Below are positions 7,429 to 15,099 of a DNA stretch of 64,000 nucleotides, one piece after another; position 1 is the stretch's first letter, and every line of letters starts with the position of its first letter. The DNA comes from Pseudonocardia autotrophica. GTDB lineage: Bacteria > Actinomycetota > Actinomycetes > Mycobacteriales > Pseudonocardiaceae. The position numbers and the translations under genes are program-made. The notes beneath the pieces are model-generated. The model did not search any database. It had not been told where the DNA came from and saw nothing but the letters and a program-made list of their open reading frames with translations. The stretch spans positions 130,622 through 194,621 of the forward strand of contig NZ_JNYD01000022.1 in NCBI RefSeq assembly GCF_000717175.1. The letters run 5' to 3'.

Positions 7429-9543
7429 TCAGGCCAGGTGGTCGGGGCGGAGGTCGACCCGGCGCAGGAGCTGGGCGTTGGCCGCGACGACGATCGTCGA
7501 GAGGCTCATCAGGATCGCCCCGACCGCGGGCGGCAGCACGAACCCGACCCCGGCCAGCACGCCCGCGGCCAGGGGGACGCTGATCAGGTTGTAGCCCGTT
7601 GCCCACGCCAGGTTCTGCAGCATCTTGCGGTAGCCGGCGCGGGACAGCTCGATCACCGACAGCACCGCCCGCGGGTCGTCGGAGGCGAGGACCACGCCCG
7701 CGGACTCGATGGCGACGTCCGTGCCGGCGCCGATCGCGATGCCGACGTCCGCGCGGGCCAGGGCGGGGGCGTCGTTGACACCGTCGCCGACCATCGCCAC
7801 GGTGTGGCCGCGCTCCTGCAGCCGGGCCACCGCCGCGTCCTTGTCCTCGGGCAGGACCTCGGCGAACACCTCGTCGACCCCCACCTCGGCGCCGACGGCC
7901 TCCGCCACCGGCCGGGCGTCGCCGGTGATCATCACCGCGCGGACGCCCCGGTCGTGCAGGGCGCGAACAGCGGCCTTCGACTCGAGGCGGACCGCGTCGG
8001 CCAGGGCGAGGGCGCCCACGACCGCATCGTCGCGCAGCACGTAGAGCACGGTGCTGCCCGCGGCGGCCCACTCGGCGGCCTGCGCCGACACCTCCCGCGG
8101 CACCGGCGCCCCCGACTCGCGGAGCAGCCCGGGGCCGCCGACCGCGATCTCCGCGCCGTCGACCTCGGCCCGGACGCCCCGTCCGGTGAGCGAGCGGAAG
8201 CCGGTGGCCCGGGAAGCCGCGGGCACGGTCTCGCGGGCGGCCGCCACGACCGCCTTCGCCAGCGGGTGCTCGCTGTCGGCCTCGACGGCGGCGGCCAGCG
8301 GCAGGGTCTCCGCCGCCCCCACCGTCCCGACGACGGCGGGCCGCCCGGTGGTCAGCGTGCCGGTCTTGTCGAACAGCACGGCGTCGACCTTGCGCATCCG
8401 CTCCAGCGCCAGCCGGTCCTTCACGAGGATGCCGGTGCGCGCCGCCCGCGCCGTCGAGATCGCGATGACCAGCGGGATCGCCAGGCCGAGCGCGTGCGGG
8501 CAGGAGATCACCAGCACGGTGACGGTGCGCTCGACCGCGGCCGAGACGTCGCCGAGCAGGACCCACACCACGAACGTCACCACCGCGACGCCCGACGCGA
8601 ACCAGAACAGCAGCGCCGCGGCCCGGTCGGCCAGCGCCTGGGCGCGGGACCGCGAGGTCTGCGCCTGCTCGACGAGCCGACGGATGCCCGCCAGCGCCGT
8701 GTCCTCGCCGACCTTGTCGACGCGCACGCGGACCGCCGAGTCCGTGGCCACCGTCCCGGCGACGACGCGGTCGCCCACCTGCCGCGTGACGGTCCGGGAC
8801 TCGCCGGTGATCATCGACTCGTCGACCGCGGCCTCGCCGTCGACGACCACACCGTCGGCCGGCACCCGCCCGCCCGACCGGACGAGGACGGTGTCGCCCG
8901 CGACCAGGGCGTCGAGCGGGACCTCCTCCACCCCGGCGTCCGTGACGCGCTCGGCGGAGTCGGGCAGCAGGGCGGCGAGCGCGTCGAGGGCGCCGGACGC
9001 CTGCCCGAGCGCGCGCATCTCCAGCCAGTGCCCGAGCAGCATGATCACGACGAGGAGTGCCAGCTCCCACCAGAAGTCGAGCATCAGCAGGCGGGCGGTG
9101 GTGAGCGCGCTCGCGACGAACGCGACCGTGATCGCCAGCCCGATGAGCAGCATCATCCCCGGCTGCCGAGCCTTGATCTCCGACCACGCGCCGGTCAGGA
9201 AGGGTGCGCCGCCCCAGAGGAAGACGACGGTGCCGAGCAGCGGCGAGATCCACCACGTCCAGCCGGGCAGCTCGTAGCCCAGCAGGTCGGCGAACATCGG
9301 GCTGAACGCCACCACGGGGACGGCCAGCGCGAGGTTCCACCAGAACCGGTCGCGGAACTGGGCGGCGTGGTCCCCGTGCCCCCCGTGAGCGCCGTGCCCC
9401 CCGTGCCCGGCACCGTGACCCGCGTGCCCCTCGCGACCTGCGTGCACCTCCTGACCGCCGTGTTCCCCGTGGGTCACGTGCCCGGCGTGCCCGTCGTGCG
9501 ACGTCTCGCCGGGCGTCGCGACACCGTGTTCCCGGTGGTCCAT
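7429..9543 (-). CDS. copB: CopB-type heavy-metal P-type ATPase (copper/silver export)
   Basis: 704 residues. A long His/Gly-rich N-terminus (clusters such as HDGHAGHVTHGEHG, about residues 14-65) replaces the CxxC metal-binding domains of CopA. The membrane metal site is Cys348-Pro-His350 (CPH), the mark of the P1B-3 subgroup. The phosphorylated Asp is Asp392 in DKTGTLT and the hinge GDGVNDAPAL is near residue 587. It should pump Cu or Ag ions out of the cytoplasm. The ATG at 9543 follows GGGAGG. The upstream region carries a CsoR-like operator, so induction by copper is likely; csoR itself is not in the window. Confidence 0.93.
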   Translation of the reverse strand: MDHREHGVATPGETSHDGHAGHVTHGEHGGQEVHAGREGHAGHGAGHGGHGAHGGHGDHAAQFRDRFWWNLALAVPVVAFSPMFADLLGYELPGWTWWISPLLGTVVFLWGGAPFLTGAWSEIKARQPGMMLLIGLAITVAFVASALTTARLLMLDFWWELALLVVIMLLGHWLEMRALGQASGALDALAALLPDSAERVTDAGVEEVPLDALVAGDTVLVRSGGRVPADGVVVDGEAAVDESMITGESRTVTRQVGDRVVAGTVATDSAVRVRVDKVGEDTALAGIRRLVEQAQTSRSRAQALADRAAALLFWFASGVAVVTFVVWVLLGDVSAAVERTVTVLVISCPHALGLAIPLVIAISTARAARTGILVKDRLALERMRKVDAVLFDKTGTLTTGRPAVVGTVGAAETLPLAAAVEADSEHPLAKAVVAAARETVPAASRATGFRSLTGRGVRAEVDGAEIAVGGPGLLRESGAPVPREVSAQAAEWAAAGSTVLYVLRDDAVVGALALADAVRLESKAAVRALHDRGVRAVMITGDARPVAEAVGAEVGVDEVFAEVLPEDKDAAVARLQERGHTVAMVGDGVNDAPALARADVGIAIGAGTDVAIESAGVVLASDDPRAVLSVIELSRAGYRKMLQNLAWATGYNLISVPLAAGVLAGVGFVLPPAVGAILMSLSTIVVAANAQLLRRVDLRPDHLA

Positions 9544-9566
9544 CTCCGCCTCCCTGGTGGGTCCGC

Positions 9567-9584
9567 GTTCGTGCACGCACGAAC
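9567..9584. promoter_or_regulatory. Perfect inverted repeat upstream of copB
   Basis: GTTCGTGC and GCACGAAC form a perfect 8-base inverted repeat around AC, five bases from the CsoR-like site and inside the copB leader. It could be a second regulator site or part of the leader structure. Confidence 0.4.
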
Positions 9585-9588
9585 GACC

Positions 9589-9605
9589 ATACCCCCCGTG
9601 GGTAT
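9589..9605. promoter_or_regulatory. CsoR-like copper operator upstream of copB
   Basis: ATACCC-CCCGT-GGGTAT is a perfect 6-5-6 palindrome with the GC-rich core and TAT/ATA ends typical of CsoR-family operators. It lies 46 bases before the copB start, so a CsoR repressor released by Cu(I) would control the exporter. Inference from the motif and the gene's function. Confidence 0.6.
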
Positions 9606-9708
9606 TCCCGCGAAGCTGGAAACCTCGGCGTGAGCCGCCGGTCATCAACCGTTCGTACCGTTCGGGCGGTACCGGACACGGTGCCGGGACGGCGACGCGG
9701 GAGGCCTC

Positions 9709-10503
9709 GTGGGCACGACACCGACGGACGGGAGCACCGCCGGGAACACACCGACCGCCGACGGCGGTGAGTACCTCGCCCGGCGCCAGTTACGCCGCGG
9801 CGCGGCCGGCTGGGTGCTGCTGGCGGGCCTCGGCGTCGGATACGTGATCTCCGGCGACTTCGTCGCGACCGGGGCCTGGTGCTCGTGCTCTCCACCGGGG
9901 CGCTGGGCGCGAGCGCGCGGTCGGAGTCCGGCAACCCGCTCGTCGAGGCACTGGGCGAGGGCGCGGCCGCCACCGTCGTCAACGACATCGGTCTCGCAGG
10001 CCTGATCGCGAGCTTCTTCTCGATCATCTACGCCTACTCGCGGCAGACCTTCGCCCTGTCCCGCGCCGGGTACCTGCCGCGGGTCCTGTCGGTCACCAAC
10101 GGGCGCAAGGCCCCCACGCTCGCCCTGATCGTGCCGGGGATCATCGGCTTCCTGCTCTCGCTCACCGGCCAGGGCGCGACGCTGCTGGACATGGCGGTGT
10201 TCGGCGCCGCGCTCAGCTACGTGCTGATGATGGTCAGCCACATCGTGCTGCGCCGTCACGAGCCGGACATGCCGCGCCCGTACCGCACGCCGGGCGGCGT
10301 CCGGACGACCGGGTTCGCCCTGGTCGTCGCGGTGATGCCGTGATCGCGACCTTCGTCGTCGACAGCGTCGCCGCCCTGTGCACGCTGGGCGCGTTCGCGT
10401 TGTTCATGGCGTACTTCGGCTTCTACAGTCGGCACCACCTGGTGGCGAGTGCCCCGACGAGGAGTTCGCCGCCCTGGCCGCGGCCGAGAGGGACCTCGAA
10501 TGA
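9709..10503 (+). pseudogene. Broken ethanolamine permease (APC family), internal deletion and frameshift
   Basis: The start is good (GTG after GGGAGG) and reads EEYLARRQLRR-like sequence (GEYLARRQLRRGAAGWVLLAG, then YVISGDF), as in ethanolamine permeases. At about 9860-9875 the frame jumps to VLVLSTGALGASARSESGNPLVEAL, a part normally about 250 residues further on, so several membrane helices are missing. The remainder is readable to about 10340, where a second frameshift is needed to reach IATFVVDSVAAL and the end FGFYSRHHLVASAP...RDLE. The final stop (10501-10503) still overlaps the eutB start, so the operon layout is kept although this transporter cannot be functional. Confidence 0.85.
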
Positions 10504-11879
10504 GACGTCGGACCACCCTCGGCGGGCACACCTACGAGTTCGCAGACCTGAAGGCGCTGCTCGCAGCGGCCACGCCGGAGCGGTCGGGCGACGTCCTCGC
10601 CGGGATCGCGGCGGCGTCGGAGCAGGAGCGGGTCGCCGCGCAGGAGATTCTCGCCGACCTGCCGCTGGCGACGTTCCTGCAGGAGCAGGTCGTTCCCTAC
10701 GAGACGGACGAGGTCACCCGCCTGATCGTCGACGGCCACGACGCCGCGGCGTTCGCCCCGGTCGCGGCGATGACGGTCGGGGAGTTCCGCGACCACCTGC
10801 TCGATCCCGGCACCGACACGACGGTGCTGAAGGACGGCCTCACCCCCGAGATGGTGGCGGCCACCAGCAAGCTCATGCGGGTCCAGGACCTGATCGCCGT
10901 GGCCCGCCGCACCCCGGTGGTCACGGCGTTCCGCTCCACCGTCGGGCTGCCCGGCACGATGGCGACCCGGCTGCAGCCCAACGACCCGACGGACGACCCG
11001 GTCGGCGTCACGGCGTCCATCGTGGACGGTCTGCTCCTCGGCTGCGGCGACGCCGTCATCGGGATCAACCCCGCCACCGACTCGCCCCAGCGCACCACCG
11101 ACCTGCTGCACCTGCTCGACGAGGTCCGGGCCCGCTACGACATCCCGACCCAGAGCTGCGTGCTCGCGCACGTCACGACGTCGCTGGAGATCATGCAGCG
11201 CGGAGCACCGGTCGACCTGGTGTTCCAGTCGATCGCCGGTACGCAGGCGGCCAACGAGGGCTTCGGCGTGACGCTCGACCTGCTCCGCGAGGCGCACGAG
11301 GCGGCGCTCGCGCTGAAGCGCGGCACCGTCGGCACGAACTGCATGTACTTCGAGACCGGCCAGGGCGCCGCGCTGTCCGGCGATGCCCATCACGGCGTGG
11401 ACCAGCAGACCCTCGAGGCGCGGGCCTACGGGGTGGCGCGGGCGTTCGACCCGCTGCTGGTCAACACGGTCGTCGGGTTCATCGGGCCGGAGTACCTCTA
11501 CGACGGCAAGCAGATCACCCGCGCCGGCCTGGAGGACCACTTCTGCGGCACGCTTCTCGGCGTCCCGATGGGCGTGGACGTCTGCTACACCAACCACGCC
11601 GAGGCCGACGCGGACGACACCGACACCCTGCTCACGCTGCTCGGCGTGGCGGGCTGCTCGTTCGTGATCTGCGTGCCGGGCGGCGACGACGTGATGCTGC
11701 ACTACCAGTCGCTGTCCTTCCATGATGCGCTGTACGCACGACAGGTGCTGGGACTCGCCCCGGCGCCCGAGTTCGCGGCCTGGCTGGAACGGATGGAGCT
11801 CATGACCGGAGACGGGCGGATCAGGGAGCTGGGCGCGGACTCGTCCGCGCTGCGGGCGCTCACGGAGGGTGTGCGGTGA
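10500..11879 (+). CDS. eutB: Ethanolamine ammonia-lyase large subunit
   Basis: 459 residues, about the family's usual length (near 453). It is full-length EutB, with LQPNDPTDDPVGVTASIVDG, SCVLAHVTTSLE and GTNCMYFETGQGAALS as expected for the substrate-binding barrel. With EutC and adenosylcobalamin it splits ethanolamine to acetaldehyde and ammonia. The ATG at 10500 overlaps the end of the permease pseudogene (ATGA) and follows GAGAGGGAC. It ends in a GTGA overlap with the small gene that follows. There is no sign of microcompartment genes or a cobalamin riboswitch nearby. Confidence 0.95.
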   Translation: MRRRTTLGGHTYEFADLKALLAAATPERSGDVLAGIAAASEQERVAAQEILADLPLATFLQEQVVPYETDEVTRLIVDGHDAAAFAPVAAMTVGEFRDHLLDPGTDTTVLKDGLTPEMVAATSKLMRVQDLIAVARRTPVVTAFRSTVGLPGTMATRLQPNDPTDDPVGVTASIVDGLLLGCGDAVIGINPATDSPQRTTDLLHLLDEVRARYDIPTQSCVLAHVTTSLEIMQRGAPVDLVFQSIAGTQAANEGFGVTLDLLREAHEAALALKRGTVGTNCMYFETGQGAALSGDAHHGVDQQTLEARAYGVARAFDPLLVNTVVGFIGPEYLYDGKQITRAGLEDHFCGTLLGVPMGVDVCYTNHAEADADDTDTLLTLLGVAGCSFVICVPGGDDVMLHYQSLSFHDALYARQVLGLAPAPEFAAWLERMELMTGDGRIRELGADSSALRALTEGVR

Positions 11880-12049
11880 CGGACCGGGCCGCTGCGTGGC
11901 GGCGCCGGGCGGAGGAGGCGACGGGCTCCCGTCCGGTCGGCCCGCGGAACCCGGGCGACGGGGTGCTCGACGACATCGACGCGCTGCTGGCCGAGGAGGA
12001 GGGTCCGGACTCACCGAAGGGTGAGGACGACCGGGAACCCCTGCTGTGA
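11876..12049 (+). CDS. 57-residue acidic protein with Pup-like motif, between eutB and eutC
   Basis: A GTG at 11876 overlaps the eutB stop (GTGA) and the frame's own TGA at 12047 overlaps the eutC GTG (GTGA again), so the gene fills the gap exactly and should be translationally coupled to both. The first 25 residues are basic (WRRRAEEATGSRPVG) and the rest acidic. Residues 30-41, VLDDIDALLAEE, resemble the conserved LLDEIDDVLEEN helix of prokaryotic ubiquitin-like protein Pup, but the C-terminal FVxxYVQKGGQ/E tail is absent; this protein ends DREPLL. It may be a small assembly or stability factor for the lyase. No family assigned. Confidence 0.65.
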   Translation: MTDRAAAWRRRAEEATGSRPVGPRNPGDGVLDDIDALLAEEEGPDSPKGEDDREPLL

Positions 12050-12786
12050 CGGTTCCCGCGACCGAGGGTCCGGTCGACCCGTTCGCCCGGCTGCGCGCGG
12101 CCACCCGTGCCCGCGTCGCGCTCGGCCGCGCCGGCGACGCCCTGCCGACCGCCGAGCTGCTGGAGCTGCGGGCCGCCCACGCGGCCGCCCGGGACGCCGT
12201 GCACGCGCCGCTCGACGTCGGCGCGGTCATCGAGGAGCTCCGCGGGCTGGGCCTCGACGTTCGCACCGCGACCAGCGCCGCGCACGACCGCGCCGAGTAC
12301 CTCCAGCGTCCCGACCTGGGCCGACGGCTCTCCGGCGCGGACGACCTCGCACCGGGGGAGTACGACGTCGCCTTCGTGGTCGCCGACGGGCTCTCCCCGC
12401 TCGCCGTGCACCGGCACGCCGCGCCGCTGCTGCGCGAGGTCCTGGCCCGGCTGGACGGCTGGCGGGTCGCCCCGATCGTCGTCGCCACTCAGGCGCGCGT
12501 GGCGTTGGGCGACGAGATCGGCGCGGCCCTGGGCGCCGAGGCCGTGGTCGTGCTGGTGGGGGAGCGGCCAGGGATGAGCTCGACGGACTCGCTGGGCGCG
12601 TACCTGACGTACGCCCCCCGGCGCGGCCGCCGCGACTCCGAGCGCAACTGCCTGTCCAACATCCGCCCGCCGCACGGCACCGGTTACGAGGCCGCCGCGA
12701 CCACGCTCGCGATGCTGCTCACGGAGTCGCGGCGGCTGCGCCTGTCCGGGGTGCGGCTCAAGGCCGACCCGGCGCTCGACAGTTAG
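12046..12786 (+). CDS. eutC: Ethanolamine ammonia-lyase small subunit
   Basis: 246 residues, shorter at the N-terminus than enterobacterial EutC (about 295) but with the conserved core: RTATSAAHDRAEYLQRPDLGRRL, VFVVADGLSP-type sequence, GERPGMSSTDSLGAYLTYAP and ERNCLSNIRPPHGTGYE. These contribute the cobalamin-binding side of the enzyme. It starts with GTG in a GTGA overlap with the small acidic gene. The stop overlaps the stop of the convergent gene by four bases. Confidence 0.93.
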   Translation: MTVPATEGPVDPFARLRAATRARVALGRAGDALPTAELLELRAAHAAARDAVHAPLDVGAVIEELRGLGLDVRTATSAAHDRAEYLQRPDLGRRLSGADDLAPGEYDVAFVVADGLSPLAVHRHAAPLLREVLARLDGWRVAPIVVATQARVALGDEIGAALGAEAVVVLVGERPGMSSTDSLGAYLTYAPRRGRRDSERNCLSNIRPPHGTGYEAAATTLAMLLTESRRLRLSGVRLKADPALDS

Positions 12787-13181
12787 ACCGTGCCGCGCGA
12801 AACCAGCTGGCACACCGCGATCAGGCGCAGCGTCGCCCAGTCCGTGGGGCGCCAGATCCCCTTCTGCGGCAACGCGATCGTGGCCCCGCTGCGGCGCTGC
12901 TCGTCGAGCAGGGAGCGGGCGTAGGCGGCCAGCCGCACGGCACCGCCGGCGGTGGTCCGGGTCGGGGTGAGGGTGGCGACCGAGCCACCGCCGGAACGGC
13001 GCATCCCGTCCCGCACGATGTCCCGCACCGCCGCCGCGTGCTGGTCGACGACGGCCGCGAGGGCCGGTTCGGCCGCGACCGCCCGGAGTCCCGGCCGGCC
13101 GACCGTCTCCATCAGGCGGCGGAGGAGGCGGTGGGCTTTCCACTCGACGACGGCGGCGCGCAGATCCCGCAGCAGGCTCAC
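12783..13181 (-). CDS. Hypothetical protein, DUF6401-like
   Basis: 132 residues starting VSLLRDLRAAVVEWKAHRLL. The central stretch PALAAVVDQHAAAVRD and a terminal region rich in Leu and Arg resemble the small actinobacterial DUF6401 family sometimes found beside natural-product genes; the match is from memory and weak. There is no membrane segment. The GTG at 13181 is chosen because upstream sequence in frame (from 13286) runs antisense over the end of the next gene. Function unknown. Confidence 0.55.
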   Translation of the reverse strand: MSLLRDLRAAVVEWKAHRLLRRLMETVGRPGLRAVAAEPALAAVVDQHAAAVRDIVRDGMRRSGGGSVATLTPTRTTAGGAVRLAAYARSLLDEQRRSGATIALPQKGIWRPTDWATLRLIAVCQLVSRGTV

Positions 13182-13203
13182 GCGCAAATCGTAGCCAGCG
13201 ATT

Positions 13204-14145
13204 TCACCGGATCGGGTGATCCGTGAGCCGATCGGTCGGCGTGGCGCGCCGGTCGGGAGCCCGGTCCGGCCGGCCGTCCGCCGCACCGTTCACCTCGCCG
13301 TGCGACTCGATCCCGAGGACCCGCAGGAGGGCGAGCGCCTCGGCCTCCGGCGTGCCCGGAGCGGCCGAGTAGACGAGCAGCATCTGGTCGTCGAACGCGT
13401 CGTGCAGGGTGTCGCAGTCCAGCGTCAGCTCGCCGACCTGGGGGTGCCGGATGCGCTTGCGGTCGCCGTGGCGCACCCGCACGGTCCGCTCGGCCCACAT
13501 CCGGGCGAACCGCTCGCTGCCCTTCTCCAGGGCCGCGATCAACCGGTGGAGGCCCGGGTCGTCCGGATACCGGGCGGAGGAGCTGCGCAGGTCCGAGACG
13601 AGCGCGCGGTCGAGGCGGTCGCGCTCGGCGTCGTCGTCCGTGACGACCCGGCTGCCGGACCCGAGGAAGGCCAGCCGGGCCATGTTGCGCTCCCCGGGCG
13701 GCACCGCCGACAGGTCTCCGAGCAGGGCGGCGGCCATCGCGTTCCAGGCCAGCACGTCCATCCGGGCGTTGAACAGCAGCACGGGCAGATCGGTCAGCCG
13801 GTCCATCAGCCGCAGCAGGCTGGGCCGCGGTTCGCCCGAGATCGTGCCCGGTGCCGGCGGCCGCACCCCGCCGAGCGTGAACAGGTGGTCCCGTTCGTCC
13901 GTGCTCAGCCGCAGCGCGCGGCCCAACGCGCCCAGCACGGCGTCGGACGGGTGCGGGCCGCGGCCCTGCTCGAGGCGGGTCAGGTAGTCGACGGAGATCC
14001 CGGCGACCTGCGCGACCTCCTCGCGGCGTAGGCCGGGGGTGCGGCGGCGGGTGCCGGCAGGCAGGCCGAGGTCGGCGGGGCGCAGCCGCTCCCGCCACGT
14101 CCGCAGGGTCCTGCCCAGTTCCGTCCGGTCCACGTCCTCCAGCAT
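13204..14145 (-). CDS. XRE-family regulator with MmyB-type ligand domain
   Basis: 313 residues. A helix-turn-helix occupies about residues 35-75 (LRREEVAQVAGISVDYLTRLEQGRGPHPS), followed by the MmyB-like domain (LPVLLFNARMDVLAWNAMAAALLGD, then ERNMARLAFL) that binds fatty acid-like ligands in the family. These regulators usually sit beside and control a short-chain dehydrogenase, as here: the SDR gene starts 90 bases away on the other strand. Confidence 0.9.
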   Translation of the reverse strand: MLEDVDRTELGRTLRTWRERLRPADLGLPAGTRRRTPGLRREEVAQVAGISVDYLTRLEQGRGPHPSDAVLGALGRALRLSTDERDHLFTLGGVRPPAPGTISGEPRPSLLRLMDRLTDLPVLLFNARMDVLAWNAMAAALLGDLSAVPPGERNMARLAFLGSGSRVVTDDDAERDRLDRALVSDLRSSSARYPDDPGLHRLIAALEKGSERFARMWAERTVRVRHGDRKRIRHPQVGELTLDCDTLHDAFDDQMLLVYSAAPGTPEAEALALLRVLGIESHGEVNGAADGRPDRAPDRRATPTDRLTDHPIR

Positions 14146-14234
14146 GCCGGGCGGCGACGGGCCCAGCCTGGTACCGCGGGTCCCACGATCCGCCGGACCT
14201 GGTCGCGTCCGGGACGCCAGCGCACGGTGGAGTC

Positions 14235-14960
14235 ATGAGCGAGAACACGATCGCCCTGGTGACCGGGGCCAACAAGGGACTGGGCCGCGAGACGGTCCGT
14301 CGCCTCGCCGCGCTGGGCTGGACGGTGCTGCTGGGGTCGCGGGACGCCGGGCGCGGCGCCGCGACGGTGGACGAACTGCAGGGCGCCGAGCTGGCGGGCA
14401 CGGTCGAGGTGCTGCCGATCGACGTCACCTCCGACGAGTCCGTGCAGGCCGCCGCGAAGGAGGTCGAGGAGCGGTACGGCCGGCTCGACGTCCTGGTCAA
14501 CAACGCCGGCATCACCGGCCCCCGGGTGGAGGTGCGGGAGACCGGCGCCGACGCCCTGCGGGAGGTCTTCGAGACCAACGTGTTCGGGCCGGTCCGGGTG
14601 ACCCGTGCCTTCCTCCCGCTGCTGGAGCGCTCGGCGGCGCCGCGGATCGTGATGGTGTCCAGCGGCCTCGGCTCCCTGACGATCACCGCGGACCCGGCGC
14701 GCATCGAGTCGCAGATCCTGTCACTGACCTACCCGTCGTCGAAGTCCGCGCTGAACATGATCACGACGCAGTACGCCAAGGCGCTGCCGCGGTTCCGGGT
14801 CAACGCCGCCGACCCCGGCTACACCGCCACGGACCTCAACGGGCACAGCGGCCACCAGACCGTGACCGAGGGGACCGACGCGATCGTGGAGCTCGCGCAG
14901 GTCGGGCCGGACGGGCCCACGGGCACCTACCGCGACCGCGCCGGCGAAATCCCGTGGTGA
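14235..14960 (+). CDS. Short-chain dehydrogenase/reductase (SDR)
   Basis: 241 residues. Classical SDR features: TGANKGLG at 10-17 for NAD(P), VNNAG, and the catalytic Tyr166-x-x-x-Lys170 in YPSSK. The catalytic Ser lies in MVSSGLG. Cofactor preference and substrate are unclear. The ATG at 14235 has GGTGGAG upstream. It is divergent from the XRE regulator that probably represses it. Confidence 0.92.
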   Translation: MSENTIALVTGANKGLGRETVRRLAALGWTVLLGSRDAGRGAATVDELQGAELAGTVEVLPIDVTSDESVQAAAKEVEERYGRLDVLVNNAGITGPRVEVRETGADALREVFETNVFGPVRVTRAFLPLLERSAAPRIVMVSSGLGSLTITADPARIESQILSLTYPSSKSALNMITTQYAKALPRFRVNAADPGYTATDLNGHSGHQTVTEGTDAIVELAQVGPDGPTGTYRDRAGEIPW

Positions 14961-14977
14961 TCGGGCGCCGGTGCCCC

Positions 14978-15057
14978 TAACCTCGGCGCCGTGATCCAGC
15001 AGCTCTACGGCTGAGGAGGCCGTGCCCCGACGACCCCGCCTCCCGCGCGGGGTCGTC
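14978..15057 (+). promoter_or_regulatory. Leaderless promoter plus leader hairpin before the glycosyltransferase
   Basis: TAACCT at 14978-14983 is a good actinobacterial -10 box placed seven bases before the GTG of a tiny frame. Downstream GACGACCCCGC (15029-15039) and GCGGGGTCGTC (15047-15057) form a perfect 11-bp stem with a seven-base loop, with no T-tract. The arrangement of promoter, tiny frame and hairpin resembles an antibiotic-responsive attenuator, but this is untested. Confidence 0.45.
14991..15014 (+). CDS. Possible seven-codon leader peptide (MIQQLYG)
   Basis: GTG ATC CAG CAG CTC TAC GGC TGA begins exactly where a leaderless transcript from TAACCT would start and is followed by GGAGG and an 11-bp hairpin. 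It precedes a macrolide-type glycosyltransferase, an enzyme class often induced through leader peptides. Too short to support by coding statistics. Confidence 0.35.
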   Translation: MIQQLYG

Positions 15058-15099
15058 CGCATGTCCGTCCGTCGCACCCGCAGAGCTCCTGGAGTCCCC

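Noticed and set aside
6347..7594. Open frames through the array give Cys-rich repeated peptides.
   Set aside because: The periodic peptides follow from the DNA repeat, lack ribosome binding sites and change frame between units.
9606..9708. A cobalamin riboswitch before the eut genes.
   Set aside because: The gap is about 100 bases and I see no B12-box-like sequence.
6794..10027. A 1077-codon minus-strand frame across the copper ATPase region.
   Set aside because: It is a high-GC shadow frame of copB in a different phase and is full of Arg/Gly/Pro.
15022..15099. GTG at 15022 as the glycosyltransferase start.
   Set aside because: GGAGG is only two bases away, the extension is Arg/Pro-rich and encoded by a hairpin, and TTG at 15100 gives a better N-terminus. 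Kept as an alternative.
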